A stretch of 64,000 bases of DNA from Homarus americanus (Eukaryota; Arthropoda; Malacostraca; Decapoda; Nephropidae), in NCBI RefSeq assembly GCF_018991925.1, contig NW_024753828.1, positions 3,418,411 through 3,482,410 on the forward strand. Direction: 5' to 3'. Of this stretch, positions 22,262 through 32,194 are shown in pieces. Numbering within the stretch: the first letter of the stretch is position 1; the number at the start of each line of letters is the position of its first letter. The position numbers and the translations under genes were made by a program. The notes beneath the pieces were generated by a model that saw nothing but the letters and a program-made list of their open reading frames with translations, had not been told where the DNA came from and did not search any database.

Positions 22262-22370
22262 TATGAAAAATGTTGGGTTAAATGATGCATGAATCACCTA
22301 CCTGACAGTAACATACAGGTATGAATTAGGTTTGTCACTGTGTACCCAGGCATAAATGTGGTTAATGATG

Positions 22371-22592
22371 ACCACCACACACCGCCATACATCACCACAC
22401 ATCACCATACATCACCATACACCACCATACATCACCACACATCACCACACATCGCCATAAACCACCATACATCACCACACATCGCCATACTCCACCATAC
22501 ATCACCACACATCACCACACATCACCACACACCGCCATACACCACTATGCATCACCATACACCACTATACATCACCATACATCACCATACAA
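22371..22592 (+). repeat. 10-bp minisatellite (CATCACCA(C/T)A)
   Basis: About 22 copies of a 10-bp unit, CATCACCACA/CATCACCATA. The 101-codon frame rich in His and Thr is a translation of it. Confidence 0.9.
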
Positions 22593-22690
22593 CAGACATG
22601 TTCAGCATGACTATTGAAAATAAAGTTAGGATAAATTATGTTTGATTTGGGTTCATGTCAGGACGTTCAAATGTGGCTCGATATTGCCAT

Positions 22691-22693
<3 letters not shown>

Positions 22694-22739
<46 letters not shown>

Positions 22740-22763
22740 ATAATAAATAATAATAATAATAAA
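22694..22763. repeat. (GT)n followed by (TAA)n
   Basis: (GT)n at 22694-22736 runs into AATAATAAATAATAATAAT. On the minus strand the latter is the (TTA)n tail closing the LINE at 22765-23340. Confidence 0.9.
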
Positions 22764-22764
22764 C

Positions 22765-23340
22765 GGTTTATTAATAGAGTTGAAGCCGGTGGCTGAAAAT
22801 ATACAGACTTACATTTGATTTAGACATAATGATATAATATGCATTGAATACATTTACAGGGCTGTACAGTACATAAATCAGGAGTTGTTTATTATTTTAA
22901 CAATAGATGGGATGGTGCTGTTCTTATATCTATGGGTGCGGGTTCTTATGGGCTGAATTTTGTTGTAGTGGCGGACTGCGCGAGTTGGGTGGGGGGCTGC
23001 AGGTGGCAGGAGGTGGCGATGACGAGGGTGGTGCAGTAGTCCACTGCCAAACCTTGCTAGTGCTTGGTGGTGGAGGTCACTGAGGGATGGCATTTCCAGG
23101 GTAGAGAGAGCGTTGGTGTAGCCGGAGTATTCTGCGCCGAGCATGATTCTGCAGGCCCTTTTCTGTACCTTCTCTAGCCGACGTTGTTGGGTGGAGTTGA
23201 GAGAAGACGACAAGGCTGGTGATGCATACGTGAATTTGGGGAGAATAAAGGCGTTGTAGATGGTCCTCAGCTCTGACGTGGGTGTCCCAGGTGACCTAAG
23301 TCGTCGTAGCATGTAGAGACGGTACGAGGCTGCCTTGACT
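22765..23340 (-). mobile_element. Non-LTR retrotransposon 3' end (Jockey-like), reverse transcriptase C-terminus
   Basis: The minus-strand frame from about 23340 to a stop at 22878 encodes roughly 150 residues: VKAASYRLYMLRRLRSPGTP, then IYNAFILPKFTYASPALSSS, RRLEKVQKRACRIMLG, LARFGSGLLHHPRHRHLLPP and a C-terminus ending KIINNS. The order (LR.LR..G.P..L..IY..FI.P...YA.P.W.S.L......LE.VQ+RA.+I) is that of the C-terminal part of Jockey-type polymerases in arthropods. The frame is intact over this part, but the copy is 5'-truncated exactly at a (CA)n microsatellite (23340-23361). A 3' UTR of about 110 bp ends in (TTA)n. It belongs to a family different from the element at 33-36 kb. Confidence 0.8.
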
Positions 23341-23361
23341 GTGTGTGTGTGTGTGTGTGTA
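23340..23361 (+). repeat. (TG)n microsatellite
   Basis: Ten to eleven TG units forming the 5' breakpoint of the adjacent LINE fragment. Confidence 0.9.
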
Positions 23362-23697
23362 ATTAAGTTTAGGAGTTAAATATTGACATGGAACTGACTA
23401 ACCTTTAAGTTTGTAGGACACACTATGTACACACACACACAACATATACTCTACGTTTAAGATCAAATGAAGAAGACTGGTCCAGAAGTGCCTGGCGTTG
23501 GAGGAAGAGCCACCCCATGACACTTGTGACTCAGAGCTTGATAACGTACTGACTCTGACTCAGCTTAAGACTTAGCTGCCTCGAACAGATAGATTGATGA
23601 TGTTGCCTCCTCTCTCACGACCTCCCATCCTTCTCTCCTTATCTACTGTGATGGGTCTGTTTCCATTGCCTATGGCCTGGCACTTGACATTATTAGG

Positions 23698-24078
23698 GAC
23701 CTGCCACGCTTTGCCATAAACAGATAAATTGTACCGGTAATTTTCCCCCCACACACTCATCATTCTGTCACTTTATGTAACTTGCTGACAAAACCTATGA
23801 CCCTTCAGGCTTTTACGCCCTTAATGCATGAGTCACAAAGGCAAGCATGAACTACGCATGTTTCCCAGATGGGCGCTGTAAATGATTTTGTGCTTCACCT
23901 TGCACAGGATGACAAGGGGGTGCCCAATAAACTAGCCCCCTCGGAAAAAAAAACACCTCATCCCTCCCTGAAGGGCCATGGGTTTTGTCAGCAAGTAACA
24001 TACAGTGACAAAATGATGAGTGTGTGGAAGGAAAGTTCCCGGTACAATTTATCTGTTTATGGCAAAGCGTGGCAGGTC
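23698..24078. mobile_element. Foldback element with 112-bp inverted repeats
   Basis: The left arm 23698-23809 and the right arm 23967-24078 are reverse complements over 112 bp with about nine mismatches by my hand alignment (about 92% identity), separated by a 157-bp loop. The arms start GACCTGCCACGCTTTGCCAT, include ACACACTCATCATT, and end at CCCTTCAGG next to the loop. The loop holds a copy of dispersed family S. No transposase frame is present. This could be a foldback/MITE-type DNA element or a transcribed hairpin source. A diverged arm-like sequence (GGCACTTGACCTCATTACTG, CCACGCTTAGCCATAAAC) occurs at about 26232-26290. Confidence 0.75.
23810..23947 (+). repeat. Dispersed family S, copy 1 (loop of the foldback)
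   Basis: Reads CTTTTACGCCCTTAATGCAT, GGCAAGCATGAAC, GGGCGCTGTAAA, CTTCACCTTGCACAGGATGA and GGTGCCCAATAAACTAGCCC in order. Related copies lie at 24125-24185, 25625-25765 (reverse), 48139-48286 and 55037-55092. Confidence 0.75.
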
Positions 24079-24119
24079 TGTCTGTAGGAGGAGGGATAAT
24101 TTGGTTAGGAAGGGAGGAG

Positions 24120-25105
24120 GTATTCCACAGGGTGCAAGAGTGTGCCCAATAAATTAGCCTCTTCGCGGGGCAAATGTGGAACCTCCTGCAACCAGAGAGT
24201 AAAATGCATCACTCATCATTTGCTAACTGTTGATGAGTAGTGTTATTTACTAAACTAACACTCGCGCATCAATAAATCTCCTACACTTTCCTCAATACTG
24301 TGTCGTTTACAGACTACGAGTATAGACATCAATCCTCTCTCTTCGTCTGGTCATTGTTTTTAAAGGAATTATTTTTTTTTAAAGTAAGCCAGAAATACAA
24401 GAAAAAATTCAGCTCTCCAGTGAATAAATAGACACCCTCAATTGGCACTGCTCTTCCAGTGAGTGAGTGAGGCATAGTGGGTGGTGGTGCGCACGGAGTA
24501 ACATGACAACTGAACAATAATGCCCTTAAGTGAGACGCTCTTTCTCTATCTCTCTCTCCGTTATTCTCGTGTCGACAATCAACCTTGTAACCTTGGACGT
24601 TCTTATTTTCACCGTGAATGTCACGTACTTTCATTAGGAACGCTACAGCATTTTCCATTTTTAAGCACTTTCTTTTGTTCTGGTGAGGCGGCGGAAAATT
24701 CACTGATAAATTATTTGAACTACTGTACAAAAAATCCATTATCAGAAATTGCCAGTTTTAATTTTCTAGTGTAGTATTATCTTACTATCTCTTATCTCTT
24801 ATCAGAGTATTAGGTATATCTGAAGTGTACAGTAAGTAATAAGAGTGCAGAGGAAGAGGGAGAATGGGGAAGACAGTGGTAAGCCGAGAGTACCCTGTAA
24901 TAAAGGTAGGGGAGCCGAGGAGAGGTAGATAATGGAAAGATAAAGGGGAATAATGGTAGGAAGGAGAAGGGAAGACGATAAACAGACACATACGAAAGAA
25001 AGAAAATAAATAAAAAACTAAAACACAAAAAATGGATCAGGTAAGGATTAGCCCCGACCCTCCTAGCTTGTTTTACCTGCTGATTAAACACCTTAACGCT
25101 ATTTG
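24120..25105. other. No supported gene; partial family S copy
   Basis: 24125-24185 repeats the GTGCCCAATAAA.TAGCC.CTTCG end of family S. The rest is AT-rich with motif-free frames; the 136-codon minus frame (24329-24739) has no recognisable content. Confidence 0.4.
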
Positions 25106-25106
25106 G

Positions 25107-25262
25107 AAGGGTTAGGTTAGGTTAGGCTGGGATAGGTTAGATTTGGTTACGTTACGTCGTCACCATCACACACCACCACCACACACCACTACCACCACCA
25201 CCACACACCACTACCACCATCACCACCACTACCACCACACACCACCATCACCATCACCATCA
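25107..25262. repeat. TTAGG-like run and CAC-rich minisatellite
   Basis: GGGTTAGGTTAGGTTAGG-type telomere-like repeats at 25107-25135, followed by CACCAC/CACACCACTACCACCA repeats to 25262. Further GGTTAGG units lie at 25455-25500. Confidence 0.85.
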
Positions 25263-25620
25263 CGTGTTTCAGTTGTGACACCCACACACCAGCACCTGTG
25301 GTTTGTGGTATTAGTAGGGAGGCGGGGGGTGAAGGGGAGTGGGAGGGGAGGGGGGAGAGACCACCTATCAGCTGACTGACCACCAAATGATAAAACTTTA
25401 GGCGGATCAGAATGATAGCTATAGTCTACAATATTTCATAGAATAGAATGATAAAATTAGGTTAGGTGAGAGTTAGATAAGGGTAGGTTAGGTTGGGTTA
25501 TCGTTAGGGTGATTAATCGTCATGTGAAATTAACTGTGGTGTCTAATCTTCTGGTGATCTAAATTATCTTAAGACCCTCAGGTAATTGTAACCCTCAATT
25601 TGTTATGTTGTCAGATTTTC
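25263..25620. other. No supported feature
   Basis: A G-rich patch (25318-25362) and isolated TTAGG units; nothing else. Confidence 0.4.
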
Positions 25621-25624
25621 AAAT

Positions 25625-25765
25625 TTCCCCTGCGAGGAAGCTAGTTTATTGGGCACCCCCTTGCATCCTGTGCAAGGCGAATAGCAAAAGCGTTTACAGC
25701 GCCCAACAGGGAAGCATATGTGGTTCATGTTTACCTTTTTGACTCCTGCATTCCTGAGCGTAAAT
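25625..25765 (-). repeat. Dispersed family S, reverse copy
   Basis: Minus-strand order matches copy 1: GGGCGCTGTAAACGCTTTTG, GCCTTGCACAGGATGCAAGG and GGGTGCCCAATAAACTAGCT. It is about 80% similar by eye. Confidence 0.7.
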
Positions 25766-25769
25766 AAGG

Positions 25770-26360
25770 CGCTAATATTCCAGTAAAATTAGTGTCGTGT
25801 TGATGTTGACAGTGGATGGTGTTGACGACTCAGTCCGAAACTATAGGATCACGTCACCTTATGTTTTACAACCTCTACAATTTTTTTCACCTCTGTGTTC
25901 TCCATTACCTGACCTCTTGTGACCTCATCGCCAGTTACAACACTGCTAACGCCGTCCTCTTCTGTCACGGCGGACCTTGCTACGTGCCCACCACACCTAC
26001 TGCAGCCTCAGACCTGACTCCCCTAATAGTCTCCCCTTAATTGACCTAGGGACGCCGCCACACCTTCAACACCTCTAGCACCCTGCCTCCTGGAACCTCC
26101 ATGGACATAGCTGACGCCTACACACCACTCACCACACACTAAAAATATATCCCTCAATATTATCAAGTTAATGTCCCTCCTCCCCCCACCACCTCCCTCT
26201 CTGACCAAATATCCCGCCTCCTTGTGACAGTCGTGGCACTTGACCTCATTACTGACCACCTACCACGCTTAGCCATAAACCTGATTCTATAAACGCTCAT
26301 TCTTTCTTCACTACAAGTAACATGTTCATAAAACCAATGCTTCGTCTATTTTTGTGTGTG
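25770..26360. other. No supported gene; diverged foldback-arm sequence
   Basis: The stretch 26225-26340 resembles the left arm and its flank at 23680-23800. Otherwise motif-free frames on both strands. Confidence 0.4.
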
Positions 26361-26361
26361 T

Positions 26362-26806
26362 GTGTATTGTGGAGAAAGGAGAATGAAAAGATTAGAGGTG
26401 GGGGAAGGAAGTTATAGTTCGGAAATTGAAGAAATTTAGGAGGAGGTAAGAGAGGGCGGCTGACCGCCTAGCTAAGCTAATAGTGTGTTAGGGTTGTGTC
26501 ATGGGTTAGTTATTGTCTGTCGGTACAGGCACTAGACATCCTACCCTGTCCCATATATGGGTGTTTTAAGGGCCTTATTTCATATTCCGCCGACCCTACT
26601 GGCGGATGCTGGTCTAGGGAGGTTGTCTATTGCCTGGCCGTGTAGATCGGGGGTGGTAATGGACCTTTTGAGATTTGGTAACTTTTTGGGAACCATGTAT
26701 GGTTGTTGTCGTTATCTGGTGAGTCTTTGAAGGAGTTCTTGCTCTGATCGTTCTATCTTTTGCCAGATTCTGCTGGCCAGGGTGTGCAGCTGCTGGTTGA
26801 TGGGTT
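26362..26806 (-). mobile_element. Jockey-like element 3' end, second copy
   Basis: Minus-strand sequence from PINQQLHTLASRIW onward is nearly identical to the 3' end of the element at 32981-36189, including the 3' UTR (CACCCATATATGGGACAGGG, GTAGGATGTCTAGTGCCTGT). It is 5'-truncated at 26806 and ends near 26362 at CTCCACAAT instead of a poly(A). Where the larger copy has TAA after RIW, this copy has CAA (KIERSEQELLQRL follows). A 2-bp-scale deletion then ends the frame early, so both copies are dead. Confidence 0.9.
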
Positions 26807-27418
26807 TTTTTTTTTTAATGCAAGGGTTTCGCAGTGGCTAAATTGCATTAAAGGCCTCTAAGGCCAGTGGGTCGACTGTAATGTCGCGGGAGGCCATCCT
26901 TCTGTCCTCCCTTCTCTCGGCTACACCTTCCACCGATAGAACCCACCTGTAGAATTCACCTGTACGACCTACCTGTGATATATACTAGGACAAGTCAGGG
27001 TTGTGGTTCATTAAAGGCCTGCCTGGGTCGACTGTGTCGGGGAGGGAAGATGGTGAGAGGAGAAGATTGAGGGAGAGAGGAATATGGGAGACGAGATGAT
27101 TGGAGGAGGAAGGAAAGATTCAGAAATTGAATACGAATAAAGAAAATGAGAAAAGAAAACAATTTGGGGAAGAAAAATAGACAAAAAGAGGAGAGAGAGA
27201 GAGAGAGAAGGGTGTGGCCGGGATGCGTGTGAGGGGGAGGAGGAGAATAATGGGAGGATGCAAATGAATCAGGAGAAGCTCAGAAACGGGGGGAATGAGA
27301 GTGACAGAGACAGACAGACAGATAAACTAATATTTGTGTGAGGGGAGGAAGGGGAAGGGAGGTGAGAATAAAAAGGAATTAAGTGGGGAAAGGATGAATA
27401 ATTTTTCAAGTGATAGGC

Positions 27419-27452
<34 letters not shown>

Positions 27453-27582
27453 TCCGCCCTAACCAAGAACTAGGTTAGGTTAGGGTGAAATGAGTTGGGT
27501 GGCTAATCTTCAGCTGATCCAATTATACTATTACACTATAGGCTGTGAGGGTTGGGTGTCAGGTGGGATCGTGTTAGAGATT

Positions 27583-27585
<3 letters not shown>
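26807..27585. other. No supported gene; purine-rich DNA with (GA)n
   Basis: Runs of GA at 27187-27207 and 27421-27448 and an A/G-rich stretch at 27050-27370. A short AGGTTAGGTTAGG occurs at 27471-27484, next to CTAATCTTCAGCTGATCC. Confidence 0.5.
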
Positions 27586-27647
<62 letters not shown>

Positions 27648-27648
27648 G
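27586..27648 (+). repeat. (CA)n microsatellite
   Basis: About 31 CA units; opposed frames of 66 and 90 codons are repeat translations. Confidence 0.95.
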
Positions 27649-27649
27649 C

Positions 27650-28069
27650 ACCTCCTACACCCTGAGAGGACAGACACAACAGCTTCATAAGGTTACCTGG
27701 CGTATCCTGTAAAGTTGATCTTCCTTGACCACCACTGGCAGGAATGTTGAGCGTAGCAACTAACCTTATAAATAGCGTAACGTGAGGGCTGGCTGCCACG
27801 ACCCCCACCAGTCAGCCAGCCCAGCCCAGCTAAGCCAGTCACAGTGACCTTGGTTCTGCCCCCCCCCCTCCTCATCCCTCTACCCCCACCACTACCAATT
27901 CACTATCAGTCCACCATAACAGCTTTCCCTCCCCCTCCTCCTCCTCCTCCCCCCTCGTCGTGTAATTATGAGGACGTCACCACCTGCCTGCCTACCTGCC
28001 GGAATTACTAGACGACCTGCCTGGTGGTGTTGTTGTCGAGGGCTGAGGAGAGGTGAACTGGATACTGGG
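27650..28069. other. No supported feature
   Basis: C-rich tracts at 27857-27870 and 27930-27955; small motif-free frames. Confidence 0.4.
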
Positions 28070-28330
28070 TGTCTAGGGCCGGATGCTGGGATGAAGAGTC
28101 GGATGCTGGGTTGTAAGGTCAAATAACGTGCTTTAAGGGCCGGATACTGCGATGAAGGGCTGGATGCTGGGTTGTAAGATCAAATACCGTGCTTTAAGGG
28201 CCGGATACTGGGATGTGTGGGCAGAATGCTGGGTTCTAAAATCAAATGCCAGGTTTTAAGTGCCGGATACTGGGATGTAGGAGCCGGATACTTGATTCTA
28301 AGGCCGGATGTTGTGGTTTAGGGATCTAGG
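28070..28330 (+). repeat. 62-bp minisatellite, about 4 units
   Basis: Units contain GCCGGATACTGGGATG, GGATGCTGGGTTGTAAG and TCAAATACCGTGCTTTAAG. Successive units start near 28078, 28139, 28201 and 28262, with the last one degenerate. Confidence 0.8.
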
Positions 28331-28515
28331 TGCTGAGGGGTTGTGTGTTATATGGCAAACTTAACGTGATATGCAATAGGTGGAGACAAGAGCATTAAGA
28401 GATGGGTTATGGTCAACACGCCCCCTTCCTCCTCCTGTTCCACGGCCCATCCCTTCCTGTTCCATTCTTCCCTCTCTCTCATTTCTCGTACTTCATCCCT
28501 TCTTCATCATCTCCC

Positions 28516-28838
28516 TATCATCGACTGTTTTTTTCTGTTTATTTCTTATCATCGTCTGTTTTTTTTTCTGTTTATTTCTTATCATCGACTGTTTTTTTCT
28601 GTTTATTTCTTATCATCGACTGTTTTTTTCTGTTTATTTCTTATCATCGTCTGTTTTTTTCTGTTTATTTCTTATCATCGACTGTTTTTTTCTGTTTATT
28701 TCTTATCATCGACTGTTTTTTTGTTTATTTCTTATTATCGACTGTTTTTTCTGTTTATTTCTTATCATCGACTGTTTTTTTTCTGTTTATTTCTTATCAT
28801 CGACTGTTTTTTTTCTGTTTATTGTCGTTTTTTTAAGT
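28516..28838 (+). repeat. 31-bp minisatellite (TTATTTCTTATCATCGACTG)
   Basis: About ten units of TTATTTCTTATCATCGACTG plus a T7-9 run and CTG. Length changes in the T-run keep three overlapping frames of 144-164 codons open; these are artefacts of the repeat. Confidence 0.95.
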
Positions 28839-28860
28839 GCCTCAACTACCACTAGGGTGA

Positions 28861-29312
28861 TTCCCGACGACTAGTGACCAACTGTACCCGACGACTAGTG
28901 ATCAACTGTACCCGACGACTAGTGATGACGACTAGGTGACCAACAGACGACTAGTGACCAGTGACGACTAGTGACTGGTGACGACTAGTGACCAACTGTA
29001 CCCGACGACTAGTGATCAGCACAGTGACCACGACTAGTGATCAACTGTACCCGACGACTGTGATCAACTGTACCCGATGATAGTGACCAACTGTACCCGA
29101 CGACAACAGTACCAACAGTGATAGTGATCAACAGTACCCGACGACTAGTGACCAACAGTACTTGACGAGTAGTGACCAACTGTACCCGACGACTGGTGAC
29201 CAACTGTACCCGACGACTAGTGATCAACTGTGCCCGACAGTGATCCTGTACCCGATGACTAGTGACCAACTGTAGACTAGTGACCAGCAGCCCGACGACT
29301 AGTGACCAGGTG
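28861..29312 (+). repeat. 24-bp minisatellite (GACGACTAGTGA..AACTGTACCC)
   Basis: About 18 degenerate units of CGACGACTAGTGACCAACTG plus TACC. SpeI-type palindromes (ACTAGT) recur in each unit. The 133-codon minus frame is a repeat translation. Confidence 0.9.
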
Positions 29313-29350
29313 ACACTTCTCGACTGGGGACTGTCGCACGCGCCATACTC

Positions 29351-29362
29351 TGACGTCATTGG
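29351..29362 (+). promoter_or_regulatory. CRE followed by inverted CCAAT box
   Basis: TGACGTCA (29351-29358) overlaps ATTGG (29358-29362), a promoter-like pairing. A related context, CGCC..CTGACGTCATCGGCTG, lies at 50821-50840. No downstream gene is recognised. Confidence 0.3.
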
Positions 29363-29432
29363 CTCCACAGTGTTGCCATATTGATGAGAATACTTACTGT
29401 TAGTTTTCAATCTGTACTTCAGCTACACAGTA

Positions 29433-29907
29433 TGTGTGTGTGTGTGTGTGTGTGTGCGTGTGTGTGCGTGTGTGTGTGTGTGTGTACTCTTATCTCTTCT
29501 CTTTCTCTCCCTCAATCAATCATTCCTCCTCTCTCCCTCACCCTCATCTCCCCTCACCCCCCCCCCTCCCCCTCTCCATCAATTACTCTCACTAATGAAA
29601 GTTTTCCAGGACCGAGATGATATACCCCTAAGGATGATACGTCATAATTATAGATGCGGGCGGGATGCTGGGGAGGGCGAGGAGGAGAGAAGGAGTAATG
29701 GGAGGAGAAAGCAGGAGACAGGAAGAGTGAGGAGAGGAGGAGGAGGAGAAGGAAGAGAGTAATAGGAGAAAGCAAGAGAGGAGGAGGAAGAGGGAGGGGG
29801 GAAGAAGGAGGAGGGAGGACGGAGGAGGAGGGAAGTGGGGTGCTGAAAGACGTTACATTAGGAATCATAACAGGATACAGCCAGAGAGAGAGAGAGATGA
29901 GGGAGGG

Positions 29908-29988
<81 letters not shown>

Positions 29989-30197
29989 CTCAATAACACC
30001 AGCAAATAACAATAACAAAACACAGTAACATCAGGATTTAACATAAAAAGATCACGAACATCATAACAGATCACCTGACCTCTGATGACCCCGTATTTAC
30101 CACTGCTCCTTGACCTGTGTTCCTACACTTTCCAACGCCGCTCCCACATAGCCTCTCTGCTCACTAAATAGGAGATCTAGAGACGAATGGACAAGCA

Positions 30198-30244
<47 letters not shown>

Positions 30245-30500
30245 CTAATACTGACTGTTGGTGAGAGGTGCACACAACACGGTGAGGAACAAGTCAATAC
30301 ATCCTGGTGTGTGTGTGGTGGGGGGAGGACACACACTTCCTAGGTACCCCATCACTACACTACCCACCACCACCACCACCACCACCACCACCACCACCAC
30401 CACCCCACTACTACCACCACCACCACCACCACACACCACCACCACCACCACCACCACCACCCACCACCACCACTACTACTACCACCACCACCACCACCCA
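29433..30500. repeat. Microsatellite and simple-sequence cluster
   Basis: (TG)n at 29433-29486; C-rich stretch at 29556-29575; purine-only GGA-type tract at about 29660-29840; (CA)n at 29911-29984; (GT)n at 30200-30240; (CCA)n/(CAC)n at 30365-30500. All long frames here, including those of 88-154 codons, derive from these repeats. Confidence 0.9.
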
Positions 30501-30539
30501 GCTGGCGCCAACAGAGAGCGATAAACATTTCTATTCACG

Positions 30540-31588
30540 GTACTATATTTAGCAACAACCTACGTCGACTCTGTTATTAACATGACGTATTATACCAGTG
30601 GCACGGTGACGAAAGAGAGATTATTATTAATGCTCTTGATTTCAGTGTAAATTCGATTATTGTAAAAAATTTGAGTACTGTATTTACACGCCAGGTGGTA
30701 TGGTCTATACTCATTAATAAAGAGGACCAACACACAAGCGCCAGGGAAATTTGGTACATATGCGTCATGCTTGCAGTCGTCGACACCTACATAGCTTCTT
30801 TCTGGACTCAGCCCAAAAGGGGATTTTACTTGTTGAATATGTAGGTCTGTGGAGGCTTTCAGGTCGATATATTTTGAGCATCGGGGCAATATTGAGATAT
30901 TTATTGGTATTATACATCGGTGTTAAAGTAACTAGAAAAGATTATTAAGACGGGGAGGTGTTGTGACGCCATGAGAATAAAATAACCGCTCATCCCCTGG
31001 CTGCCTCAGTAACGGGCGCCAATTATTATGTTTTCTATGGGACGATTCTTATTACGTTCATCACGCCACCCTATTTGACGCTGCTAGTGACGCACATTAT
31101 CTGTTTTAAAACATTCATAAGCGTCACAACACAGACCCAAGTCTTGAAAGAAATAGAGGAAATGAAAGAATGTCTGTAAGATATAAACCAAAATCACTAC
31201 CTTAAAAAATATTAACATCTCAACTAAGCAAATTCGGAAAAAAACAAAGAATGTGTTGTAAATATGAGAAACACTGCATACAAGTTACAATTGCGGAAAA
31301 ATATCATAGACAAAGAACGGCGGCTCGTTGGCTAGCCCCGACCCCAATACAACGAGTCAATCCTGTCTGACCATCAATAATAATGACAGTTTTCAGCCAC
31401 GCCACACCAAACCCCACGACGGTCAAAACACAGATCAGTGACAAAAATATGTGATTGTCGAATTGATTTGTGACCTTGTGATAATTCCACTTACCATTTT
31501 TTTAAAGTAATTCATTGTTATTTGTGAGCGTTGTCGTGTTGTCATTCTCCAGCCTGACGCACTGATGACTGAAACTCAACTAGTCTCT
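30540..31588. other. No supported feature
   Basis: AT-rich; the 99-codon minus frame at 30590-30889 has no recognisable motif. Confidence 0.4.
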
Positions 31589-31780
31589 CAGGCGGATCCA
31601 GGAATATCAAAAGGAGGGGTCCATAAGTTGTGGGTGGGGGAACATGGTGAACGCAGCGAGCCCACCCAACGGGAGGGGGGGCATAAGCCCCCATAATTTT
31701 TTTGAAATCTGACCAATATCATGGGCATTTTGAAGCCATGTGCACTTGATATTAACAGATATTTTGAAGTCCATAGTAAA
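31589..31780 (+). mobile_element. hAT-like transposon left end
   Basis: Begins CAGGCGGATCCAGGAATATC, matching the reverse complement of the end at 36880 (CAAAGGCGGATCCAGG) over 12 identical bases, GGCGGATCCAGG. It is followed by GCAGCGAGCCCACC, GGGGGGCATAAGCCCCC and ATTTTGAAGCCATGTGCA. These blocks also occur in the hAT-type MITE at 50294-50764 (GAAGCGAGCC, GCTGTAAGCCCCCC, ATTTTGAAGCCATATGCA), supporting the assignment. No matching 8-bp target duplication is evident for the 31589/36880 pair. Confidence 0.5.
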
Positions 31781-31970
31781 GAAGCATAATGTATTATCTA
31801 AGACCCTGCTGTCATATGACACCACAAAAATTGTGATCAAGTCCCAGGTTGCTGACCTGAATTTCTGCCTCATTTACACACAATTGCAGGGTCTCAATAG
31901 TTTCTCTTACTTTGACAACACAACGTACTTATATTGTTTCTCACTATTAATCTTTTTTTCTTTATGGTTC

Positions 31971-32043
<73 letters not shown>

Positions 32044-32105
32044 ATTTTCGCCCCCCAGGCCCCGATGTGGGTCAATGACCTGTGCCCGGGTGTATAACAA
32101 TGATT
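31780..32105 (-). repeat. Dispersed family R, longer reverse copy with (TTA)n
   Basis: Reverse complement of the block at 43083-43455: AGAAGCATAATGTATT, GACCCTGCTG, CTGCCTCATTTACAC, GCAGGGTCTCAAT and TTGTTTCTCACTATT in plus orientation here. Then comes (TTA)n (31971-32041) and the CGCCCCCCAGGCC..GACC hairpin part. The order is the same in both copies, so this is one element with an internal or terminal AT microsatellite. Confidence 0.75.
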
Positions 32106-32194
32106 ATATGGGTGAGGGAGGTGGTGAGAGGTAATTGTTTACGTTTGAGGAGAGGATGTGAGGGGGGGGGGTACAGGACTAACGGTTTGTGGTT

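Noticed and set aside
22371..22592. Regular short repeats considered as a CRISPR array
   Set aside because: Contiguous 10-bp units without unique spacers in eukaryotic DNA; the other arrays here likewise have no spacers.
28380..28874. Three overlapping Phe/Ile-rich frames of 144-164 codons resembling membrane proteins
   Set aside because: All come from the 31-bp minisatellite with T-runs; all three frames look alike.
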